A model generated the notes under the pieces. That model was not told where the DNA came from. It ran no database searches and saw only the letters and a list, made by a program, of their open reading frames with translations. A stretch of DNA of 7,598 nt from an uncultured Verrucomicrobiota bacterium. Its GTDB lineage: Bacteria > Verrucomicrobiota > Verrucomicrobiia > Opitutales > LL51. Positions 1 to 7,598 of the stretch are shown here, in pieces; position 1 is the first letter of the stretch, and the number at the start of each line of letters is the position of its first letter. The translations under genes were made by a program, and so were the position numbers. The stretch is from assembly GCA_947174645.1 (NCBI GenBank), contig CAMWJR010000043.1, forward strand, positions 1 to 7,598. Direction: 5' to 3'.

Positions 1-59
1 GACGGCACCTGCTCAAAATGCGAGGGCTCCATCGAATAACTTGCACGCCCCTTCTTCAA

Positions 60-62
<3 letters not shown>
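1..62 (-). other. fusA: In-frame continuation of fusA beyond the TGA codon (partial)
   Basis: After TGA (60-62) the unchanged frame reads LKKGRASYSMEPSHFEQVP for 19 codons, then leaves the window. E. coli EF-G has [21 protein letters not shown] here, and this locus has FGYASYVS-stop-LKKGRASYSMEP. The stop thus sits at the serine of LRS with no indel. One base change (TGA from TCA) would restore serine. The true 3' end of the gene lies outside the window. Confidence 0.85.
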
Positions 63-2099
<2,037 letters not shown>

Positions 2100-2107
2100 T
2101 TCCCTAA

Positions 2108-2113
2108 TCCCTT
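2108..2113 (-). promoter_or_regulatory. Ribosome binding site of fusA
   Basis: AAGGGA overlaps the rpsG stop codon (TAA, 2112-2114) and lies 8 nt before the fusA ATG (2097-2099). It fixes the fusA start and implies coupling to rpsG translation. It is the clearest Shine-Dalgarno match in the window. Confidence 0.7.
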
Positions 2114-2585
2114 ACCATACGAAGTGCGCAAATGCCCGGTTCGCTTGCGCCATCCGGTGCATCTCGGCCTTCTTTTTTACGACATTACCCGTATTATTAT
2201 AGGCATCGACAATTTCTTGTCCAAGTGCTTCCCTCATCGCCTTCCCCTTACGGAATTTCGCCGACTCTACAAGCCAACGAAAGACAAGACTTTGCTGACG
2301 GACATACGGAACCTCGACCGGTACCTGGTAAGTCGCACCGCCAACACGACGACTCTTTACCTCAACCTTCGGCCGGGCATTTTCTAAAACACCGAGTAAA
2401 ATTTCAATCGGATCTCCCTTGGCAAGCTCCTCACTAGCATGCTCTAAAGCACCATAGACAATCGAACACGCAAGTGAACGTTTTCCACGCTCCATGACAA
2501 TATTTACGAGCTGCCCGATGAGTGAACTATTAAACCGGGGGTCCTTCGCAAATTCCCGCTTCTCTGCTCTACGACGTCGCGACAT
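2112..2585 (-). CDS. rpsG: 30S ribosomal protein S7
   Basis: S7 nucleates assembly of the 30S head by binding the 3' domain of 16S rRNA and lies at the E-site mRNA exit. The 157 residues are the usual length. Family signatures are the basic start MSRRRRAEKREF, PKVEVKSRRVGGATYQVPVE, VKKKAEMHRMAQANRAFAH and the terminal FVW. The start lies 9 bp after the rpsL stop (TAG) with only a weak purine tract (GAAAAGAA) as ribosome site, so translation is probably coupled to rpsL. In E. coli S7 represses its own operon by binding the rpsL-rpsG spacer. That spacer is far longer there, and the 9 bp here leaves no room for the same element. Confidence 0.98.
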   Translation of the reverse strand: MSRRRRAEKREFAKDPRFNSSLIGQLVNIVMERGKRSLACSIVYGALEHASEELAKGDPIEILLGVLENARPKVEVKSRRVGGATYQVPVEVPYVRQQSLVFRWLVESAKFRKGKAMREALGQEIVDAYNNTGNVVKKKAEMHRMAQANRAFAHFVW

Positions 2586-2594
2586 AATTCTTTT

Positions 2595-2978
2595 CTATTT
2601 CTTTGCCTCTTTCGGCCGTTTTACCCCGTACTTCGAACGACTCCGACGCCGTTTCTCAACACCCGAACAATCGAGCGCACCGCGTACAATGTGATACCGT
2701 ACACCCGGAAGGTCCTTCACACGCCCACCTCGTACCAGTACAATGCTGTGTTCTTGAAGACTATGCCCTTCGTCGGGAATGTATGCAATGACTTCAAAAC
2801 CACTGGTTAACCGGACTTTCGCAACTTTACGAATCGCTGAATTCGGCTTCTTAGGCGTACGGGTCATCACCTGAATACAGACTCCCCGCCGAAATGGATT
2901 TTTACGTAACGCCGGCGCCTTCGATTTTCCACGGACGTTTACACGCGGCGACTTAACTAACTGATTAATGGTAGGCAT
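2595..2978 (-). CDS. rpsL: 30S ribosomal protein S12
   Basis: S12 sits at the decoding centre of the small subunit and helps monitor codon-anticodon pairing. The 127 residues match the family end to end, and numbering follows E. coli without gaps through residue 91. TPKKPNSA (41-48) includes K43, and GGRVKDLPGVRYH includes K88 and D89 (D89 is the methylthiolation site in E. coli). The wild-type K43 and K88 give no sign of the classical streptomycin-resistance substitutions. The C-terminus is SGVEKRRRSRSKYGVKRP plus a short lysine-rich tail. No Shine-Dalgarno sequence is visible: the 17 nt before ATG read CTGAACGTTGTTTTTGA. It is the first gene of the str cluster and lies 9 bp before rpsG. Confidence 0.98.
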   Translation of the reverse strand: MPTINQLVKSPRVNVRGKSKAPALRKNPFRRGVCIQVMTRTPKKPNSAIRKVAKVRLTSGFEVIAYIPDEGHSLQEHSIVLVRGGRVKDLPGVRYHIVRGALDCSGVEKRRRSRSKYGVKRPKEAKK

Positions 2979-3067
2979 TCAAAAACAACGTTCAGTTTCT
3001 CGTCAAACTACAAGTCACGGACCCTAAATCAAGTTTTTATTTAAAAATTCTATTAACCACTGATTTT
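2979..3067 (-). promoter_or_regulatory. trpB-rpsL intergenic region with possible promoter
   Basis: These 89 bp form the only sizeable gap. On the coding strand, an A/T-rich tract (AATTTTTAAATAAAAA, 3034-3049) is followed by TTGATT (3027-3032), a 16-nt spacer and TAGTTT (3005-3010). These could serve as an UP-like element, a -35 and a -10 for rpsL-rpsG-fusA; the hexamer matches are imperfect. A 5-bp inverted repeat, AGTTT-GACGAG-AAACT, overlaps the -10 candidate. There is no GC-rich stem with a T-run, so transcription from rpoC-trpB may continue through. Confidence 0.35.
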
Positions 3068-4303
3068 TTACTTCCTTACCGGGAAATCTCGATAACGTTC
3101 TCCGAATCCATAATGCTCAATCACGTAATCTAGATCTTTATCGCCCCGACCACTTAGGTTAACCAGAATCGATCCATGATCCATATCTTTGACACGACGC
3201 ATCGCATAAGCAACTGCATGTGCGCTTTCGAGTGCGGGAATAATTCCCTCATAGCGTGATAATTTAAAGAACGCATCGACCGCCTCTTCATCGCTCACCG
3301 TATCATATTGCACCCGTCCGATATCGCGTAAAAAGGCGTGCTCGGGACCAACGGATGGATAATCGAGACCACTTGCAATGGAATACACCGGTGCCGGATC
3401 GCCCTTGGGATCTTTGAGCATAATACTATTAAATCCATGCATCACACCTTCCGAACCGTAACGCATCGACGCCGCATGATCCCCCATCTGCTCACCACGC
3501 CCCAACGGCTCAACGCCAACAATTTCAACAGGATCTCCTAAAAAGGCCTCAAACATCCCAATCGAATTACTCCCTCCGCCTACACAGGCTACGACGACAT
3601 CCGGCAATGTCCCGGTCATCTCTAAAAACTGCTCCCGAGCTTCCACCCCAACAACCCGCTGAAAATCGCGCACGATCATCGGGAACGGATGCGGCCCCAC
3701 GGCCGAACCGATACAATAAATCGTATCCCGATAGTTTTGAAGATAATCCTCAAATGCCGCATCGACTGCCTCTTTTAGCGTTTTAAGTCCTGCCGTCACC
3801 GGAACAACCTCCGCGCCTAGAACCTTCATGCGAGCAACATTCGGCGCCTGCTTTTCGATATCGACCTCCCCCATGTAGATCGTACACTCTAAACCAAAGA
3901 ACGCTGCTGCTGTCGCCATGGCCACCCCATGCTGTCCGGCACCTGTCTCCGCAATAACACGTTTTTTGCCTAAAAATTTCGCCAACAAACCTTCACCGAT
4001 ACAGTGATTCAACTTGTGCGCCCCAGTATGGTTAAGGTCCTCTCTCTTGAGATAAATCTGTCCCAATCCGAGCTTCTTCGACAACCGCTCGCAATGATAA
4101 ACCGGTGTCGGCCGACCCTGAAACTCTTTCTGAATCCGACGCAACTCACTGATAAACTGTGACGATTGACTGACTGTCCAATAAGCCTTAGCGATATCCT
4201 GAAATGCCGGTACCAACTCTGGGGGCAGATAAGCGCCCCCGTAATTGCCAAACCGGCCTTCCGCATCTGGATAATCTTTAAGATAACGTGAAAAATCCAT
4301 CAT
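3068..4303 (-). CDS. trpB: Tryptophan synthase beta chain
   Basis: This PLP enzyme joins indole and L-serine to give L-tryptophan in the cytosol, normally in an alpha2beta2 complex with TrpA. At 411 residues it is of usual length. Visible motifs: GRFGNYGG (16-23), GRPTPVYH (63-70), KREDLNHTGAHK with the PLP-binding lysine K97, AETGAGQHG with the catalytic glutamate E119, the phosphate-binding GGGSN (242-246), SGLDYPSVGPEHA (311-323), EGIIPALES (352-360) and NLSGRGDKD with the cofactor-contacting serine S384. K177 matches the lysine that contacts TrpA in Salmonella. The indole-site aspartate (Salmonella D305) is Q332 here; this position varies in the family. Two adjacent ATGs can start it. The AAGAAGAG ribosome site (4307-4314) is better spaced from the second (4298-4300), giving 410 residues. 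It begins 31 bp after rpoC and is probably co-transcribed. No other trp gene is visible. Confidence 0.97.
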   Translation of the reverse strand: MMDFSRYLKDYPDAEGRFGNYGGAYLPPELVPAFQDIAKAYWTVSQSSQFISELRRIQKEFQGRPTPVYHCERLSKKLGLGQIYLKREDLNHTGAHKLNHCIGEGLLAKFLGKKRVIAETGAGQHGVAMATAAAFFGLECTIYMGEVDIEKQAPNVARMKVLGAEVVPVTAGLKTLKEAVDAAFEDYLQNYRDTIYCIGSAVGPHPFPMIVRDFQRVVGVEAREQFLEMTGTLPDVVVACVGGGSNSIGMFEAFLGDPVEIVGVEPLGRGEQMGDHAASMRYGSEGVMHGFNSIMLKDPKGDPAPVYSIASGLDYPSVGPEHAFLRDIGRVQYDTVSDEEAVDAFFKLSRYEGIIPALESAHAVAYAMRRVKDMDHGSILVNLSGRGDKDLDYVIEHYGFGERYRDFPVRK

Positions 4304-4306
4304 CCA

Positions 4307-4314
4307 CTCTTCTT
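4307..4314 (-). promoter_or_regulatory. Candidate ribosome binding site of trpB
   Basis: The coding strand reads AAGAAGAG here. It lies 3 nt before the first ATG (4301-4303) and 6 nt before the second (4298-4300), so it favours the second ATG as the start. Confidence 0.5.
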
Positions 4315-4334
4315 TTACACTGAATACCGGAACA

Positions 4335-7300
4335 TCAATACGTCGACATCACCACTTCCATGGTATCAATCGCACTGATCTCAGGTGCTTCTGCCTCAGG
4401 CGTCTCGGCAAGTTCCACAGGCTGCACTTTGAGACGCCGATACGTTGGCAAACCACTTCCTGCCGGGATCAAATGCCCCATAATGACATTTTCTTTAAAC
4501 CCACGTAGCTCATCGACCTTTCCCAAGGTTGCCGCATCCGTCAAAACACGTGTCGTCTCCTGGAAGGAAGCCGCCGAAATAAAGCTCTCAGTCTCTAACG
4601 AAGATTTCGTAATCCCCAACAAGACCGGTTCTGCATCAGCCGCCTTCCCGCCGGCCTCGATAATCTCCCGGTTTTTAGCGTAAAACTCATCTTTTTCGAT
4701 CTGCTCACCCCAGAAGAAATCTGAATCCCCAGGATCCGTTACGCGGACCTTTCGCAGCATCCGTGCGACCACTAGCTCGATGTGTTTATCGTTAATTGTC
4801 ACGCCCTGCATCCGATAGACCTTCTGAACTTCAGAAATCAGGTACTCCTGAACCGCCGAAGCTCCCAAGATATTGAGAATCTCATGTGGATCGGCCGCGC
4901 CTTCCGTTAGGTTCTGCCCACGATTGACGAAATCACCTTCATGGACCACAAGATTTGTCCCATGAGGGATGAGATGTTCCTCACGATGCCCCGTTTCCGT
5001 ATCGGTTACCCAAACGCGCTTCTTATTGCGGATCATTCCGCCAAACGAAACAACACCATCGATCTTTGCCATCTCCGCCGCTTCCTTCGGTCGACGTGCC
5101 TCAAACAGCTCCGCTACCCGCGGCAGACCACCGGTAATATCCTGCGTCTTAGAGGCCGATCTCGGCGTTTTTGCCAACAGCGATCCTCCAAGGATCTGAT
5201 TACCTTCTTCAACCAGAACCTGCGCCCCCGTCGGAATCTGATAAGCTGCGGTTACTTTGCCCTCATCGTCGACAATCTCAATGGTCGGTACAAGCTCTTC
5301 CTTGTGTTCAATGACCACCGTCGTAATACGCCCGCTGGCCTCATCGATATCACGCTTCACCGTAATGCCAGAGATGATATCCTTAAATTGGATACGCCCG
5401 GAAAACTCCGCGATGATCGGCACATTATGTGGATCCCAAGCCGCAATAAGATCGTCTTTCTTGACGCTCGCACCATCTTCTTGCAATAGAACGGTTCCGG
5501 GAACAATTCCGTAACTTTCGATCTCCTGTCCCCGCTGATCCGATAAAATCAACCGCCCCGTTCGGTTGAGCACAATACTCGCACCCTCAGCTGTTCGAAC
5601 AAGCTTCAATCCTTCTTGATGGAGAACACCATCCGCCTTGGCACGATGCTCTGGAGCTTTGAGGAATTTGTTCGCAACACCACCGACGTGGAAGGTCCGA
5701 AGCGTTAGCTGCGTTCCTGGCTCCCCAATCGATTGAGCAGCGATAATTCCGACAGCCGATCCCGGGGCCACCATCTGATTCGTCGCTGGATCGATTCCAT
5801 ATGCCACTGCAGGAATACCGTTATTATTCATCCCGGTTAACGGCGACAGAACTTTAACGCGTTCAATCCCCACTTCTTCGATCTTTTGGGCAATCGCCGG
5901 TGTAATGAGCTCCCCGCTGCAAACAAACTTTTCCTCTGGATTTGTCGGATTGGTGACATCCTCGGCCGCACAGCGTCCTGCAATGCGCTCCTGCAAGCTC
6001 ACGACTTCGGAATCGCCATCCATGATCGCTTGTTTCCAGATTCCGTTCCGATTGCCGTCATCCTCACACTCCACGATACAATCCATTGCGACATCACAAA
6101 GCTTACGCGTCATATACCCTGCGTCAGCCGTCTTAAGTGCGGTATCTGCAAGTCCCTTACGTGCACCGTGTGTTGAAATAAAGTACTCTAGGACCGATAG
6201 CCCCTCGCGGAATGACGATACAATCGGTCGCTCGATGATTTCGCCGGATGGTGTTGCCATTAGACCACGCATACCACAGAGCTGACGGACCTGCTGCCGG
6301 TTACCGCGGGCACCAGAATCCATCATCAAGTAAACCGGATTGATATAATCGCGACCCTCGTTCTTCATCAGGCGATCGAAGACGACCTGCGCAACTTCAT
6401 CGGTCGCATTGGTCCAGATATCGACAATTTTGTTATGTCGTTCACCTGTAGTGATGATACCTTTCTTAAACTGGCGATCGACTTCGTCGACTTTTTGCCG
6501 TGCATCAGCAATAATCTCGTCCTTTTCGGACGGAACGATCATATCGTCGACACCAATGGAAAGCCCCGCTTTCATAGCCGTGTAAAACCCGAGGTTTTTG
6601 AGCCGGTCGAGCATCGCTACGGCCTCTTTTTGCCCCGCGACCTTGTAAGTTCCCATGATCAGATCTCCAAGTTTACCCTTCCCAACAGAAGCATTGATAA
6701 AGCCTAAATCTTTCGGGAAAATCTGATTAAAGATCACACGACCAACGGTCGTTTTAAGGAGTCGATCCTTGCGATTTCCATAGAGTGTCTCGCGGTCATA
6801 ATCGGGGTTCTCGATATAGATCCAATCGTGCTTTGTGACCGCGCCTTGGGCTTCGGCCATAAGGACTTCCTCGACACTTCCCATAATCGGTATGCGCTTG
6901 GAATCATCGTGACGAGGCTCGTAGGTGAGATAGTAGACGCCCAAGATAATATCTTGCGAAGGCGTCAAAATTGGCTTCCCGCTTGACGGCGAAAACATGT
7001 TATGCGTCGCCATCATCAGAAGTTTACACTCCATGACAGCTTCGATAGATAACGGTACGTCGCCCGCCATCTGGTCCCCCTCGACCTCTACGTTAAATGG
7101 TGTACAGACGAGTGGATGTAGGCGGATTGCTTCTCCTTCGATAAGGATTGGTTCAAAGGCCTGGATCGAAAGGCGGTGTAACGTCGGCGCACGGTTCAGG
7201 AGAATCGGGTGTTCACGCGTTACCTCTTCTAAAATATCCCATACTTCGGGGTCTTGGCGCTCGATCATTTTTCGTGCACTCCGAACGGTATGGACGAAAC

Positions 7301-7598
7301 CTAGCTCCTTGAGACGTCGAATAATAAATGGCTCAAACAGTACGAGAGCCATCTTTTTCGGAAGACCACATTGGTGTAGTTTTAATTCGGGGCCGATAAC
7401 AATGACCGAACGGCCGCTATAGTCGACGCGCTTTCCCAATAGATTTTGGCGGAACCGTCCTTGTTTTCCTTTTAGCATATCGCCCAGCGACTTTAAGGGA
7501 CGATTGCCCGCACCGAGGACGGATTTTCCATGACGTCCATTATCAAAGAGTGCATCGACCGCTTCCTGGAGCATCCGCATCTCATTATGGATAATGAC
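4335..7598 (-). CDS. rpoC: DNA-directed RNA polymerase subunit beta' (partial, N-terminus outside window)
   Basis: This is the largest catalytic subunit of RNA polymerase. The frame is open to the window edge (VIIHNEMRMLQEAVDALF), so about 290 N-terminal residues by E. coli numbering, including the first zinc finger, lie outside; 1087 residues are visible. Landmarks in order, in fragment numbering: KGKQGRFRQNLLGKRVDYSG; NRAPTLHR; the active-site loop, which reads NVEVEGDQM at 169-177 instead of NADFDGDQM; the bridge helix with SGARGNRQQVRQL near 425; GARKGLADTALKTA; the trigger-loop start QLTLRTFHVGG near 628; an SI3-like insertion; TGGLPRVAELFEARRPKE; INDKHIE; and the C-terminal ETESFISAASFQETTRVLT. 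The four cysteines of the second zinc site are absent. It ends at TGA 4335-4337, 31 bp before trpB. Identity is certain. Catalytic competence is open to question because of the altered metal loop. Confidence 0.98.
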   Translation of the reverse strand, partial: VIIHNEMRMLQEAVDALFDNGRHGKSVLGAGNRPLKSLGDMLKGKQGRFRQNLLGKRVDYSGRSVIVIGPELKLHQCGLPKKMALVLFEPFIIRRLKELGFVHTVRSARKMIERQDPEVWDILEEVTREHPILLNRAPTLHRLSIQAFEPILIEGEAIRLHPLVCTPFNVEVEGDQMAGDVPLSIEAVMECKLLMMATHNMFSPSSGKPILTPSQDIILGVYYLTYEPRHDDSKRIPIMGSVEEVLMAEAQGAVTKHDWIYIENPDYDRETLYGNRKDRLLKTTVGRVIFNQIFPKDLGFINASVGKGKLGDLIMGTYKVAGQKEAVAMLDRLKNLGFYTAMKAGLSIGVDDMIVPSEKDEIIADARQKVDEVDRQFKKGIITTGERHNKIVDIWTNATDEVAQVVFDRLMKNEGRDYINPVYLMMDSGARGNRQQVRQLCGMRGLMATPSGEIIERPIVSSFREGLSVLEYFISTHGARKGLADTALKTADAGYMTRKLCDVAMDCIVECEDDGNRNGIWKQAIMDGDSEVVSLQERIAGRCAAEDVTNPTNPEEKFVCSGELITPAIAQKIEEVGIERVKVLSPLTGMNNNGIPAVAYGIDPATNQMVAPGSAVGIIAAQSIGEPGTQLTLRTFHVGGVANKFLKAPEHRAKADGVLHQEGLKLVRTAEGASIVLNRTGRLILSDQRGQEIESYGIVPGTVLLQEDGASVKKDDLIAAWDPHNVPIIAEFSGRIQFKDIISGITVKRDIDEASGRITTVVIEHKEELVPTIEIVDDEGKVTAAYQIPTGAQVLVEEGNQILGGSLLAKTPRSASKTQDITGGLPRVAELFEARRPKEAAEMAKIDGVVSFGGMIRNKKRVWVTDTETGHREEHLIPHGTNLVVHEGDFVNRGQNLTEGAADPHEILNILGASAVQEYLISEVQKVYRMQGVTINDKHIELVVARMLRKVRVTDPGDSDFFWGEQIEKDEFYAKNREIIEAGGKAADAEPVLLGITKSSLETESFISAASFQETTRVLTDAATLGKVDELRGFKENVIMGHLIPAGSGLPTYRRLKVQPVELAETPEAEAPEISAIDTMEVVMSTY
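5150..5680 (-). other. rpoC: SI3-like insertion within the RpoC trigger loop
   Basis: About 175 residues separate the first arm of the trigger loop (LRTFHVGG) from its second arm (DITGGLPRVAELFEARRPKE). The sequence includes E. coli SI3-like landmarks such as WDPHNVPII, SGRIQFKDIISG and LLAKTP, consistent with the tandem sandwich-barrel hybrid-motif domains of E. coli SI3 (about 188 residues). Many Gram-positive beta' subunits lack it, so it supports a Gram-negative or PVC-group origin. Boundaries are approximate. Confidence 0.75.
5802..6059 (-). other. rpoC: RpoC second zinc-site region with all four cysteines replaced
   Basis: E. coli beta' binds a structural zinc through C814, C888, C895 and C898. 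The aligned positions here are Asp (codon 6057-6059, in EDDGN where EDCGT is usual), Gly (5832-5834, in SPLTGM), Pro (5811-5813, in GIPAV) and Ala (5802-5804, in VAYGID). The spacing is almost unchanged: 75 residues between the first two positions against 74 in E. coli, then 7 and 3 as in E. coli. This is substitution and not deletion. Confidence 0.85.
7059..7094 (-). other. rpoC: RpoC active-site metal loop, non-canonical (NVEVEGDQMAGD)
   Basis: In essentially all multisubunit RNA polymerases this loop is N-A-D-F-D-G-D-Q-M-A-V-H, and its three aspartates hold the catalytic magnesium. Here the codons AAC GTA GAG GTC GAG GGG GAC CAG ATG GCG GGC GAC give N-V-E-V-E-G-D-Q-M-A-G-D. The first two aspartates are therefore glutamate, and Ala, Phe, Val and His are also changed. 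The flanks (LHPLVCTPF before, VPLSIEA after) align without a gap, so there is no frameshift. Confidence 0.9.

Noticed and set aside
3034..3049. Rho-independent terminator after trpB
   Set aside because: The inverted repeat TTTTTA-AA-TAAAAA is entirely A/T with a 2-nt loop and has no GC stem, so it is better read as an A/T-rich upstream element.
4941..5489. Plus-strand 182-codon open frame antisense to rpoC
   Set aside because: It lies wholly inside conserved rpoC sequence, shows no recognisable domain, and is explained by codon bias of the true frame. The same applies to plus-strand frames at 6997-7422, 5905-6285 and 271-668.

Overview
The window is one block of core information-processing genes, all read on the minus strand. 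In transcription order they are the 3' three-quarters of rpoC (RNA polymerase beta'), trpB (tryptophan synthase beta), rpsL (S12), rpsG (S7) and fusA (EF-G). Almost every base is coding. The only sizeable gap is 89 bp between trpB and rpsL, and no stretch of 300 bases lacks a gene. Nothing in the window looks mobile, viral, CRISPR-like or tRNA/rRNA-like.

The order rpoC, rpsL, rpsG, fusA is the common bacterial rpoBC-str arrangement. RpoC carries a long insertion in the trigger loop, like SI3 of E. coli, which is typical of Gram-negative and PVC-group bacteria. The EF-G and RpoC sequences remind me most of Verrucomicrobiota (perhaps Opitutae). This is an impression from memory and not a search result. 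Base composition looks intermediate, and all three stop codons are used.

Layout from high to low coordinates: rpoC (7598 to 4335, 5' end outside the window), 31 bp, trpB (4303 to 3068), 89 bp with a possible promoter, rpsL (2978 to 2595), 9 bp, rpsG (2585 to 2112), 12 bp, fusA (2099 to 60, then apparently continuing in frame past a TGA to the window edge). The short gaps suggest rpoC-trpB are co-transcribed and rpsL-rpsG-fusA form a second unit or a continuation. RNA polymerase, two small-subunit ribosomal proteins and the translocation GTPase are usually co-regulated with growth. TrpB is the biosynthetic outsider.

Three things stand out. (1) EF-G is interrupted by an in-frame TGA near its C-terminus, and the same frame continues with clearly EF-G-like sequence. 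(2) The otherwise near-universal catalytic NADFDGD loop of RpoC reads NVEVEGD. (3) All four cysteines of the C-terminal zinc site of RpoC are replaced. Each gene is otherwise intact, so this is either an unusual lineage, a divergent or second copy of the locus, or a sequence artefact. The window alone cannot decide between these.
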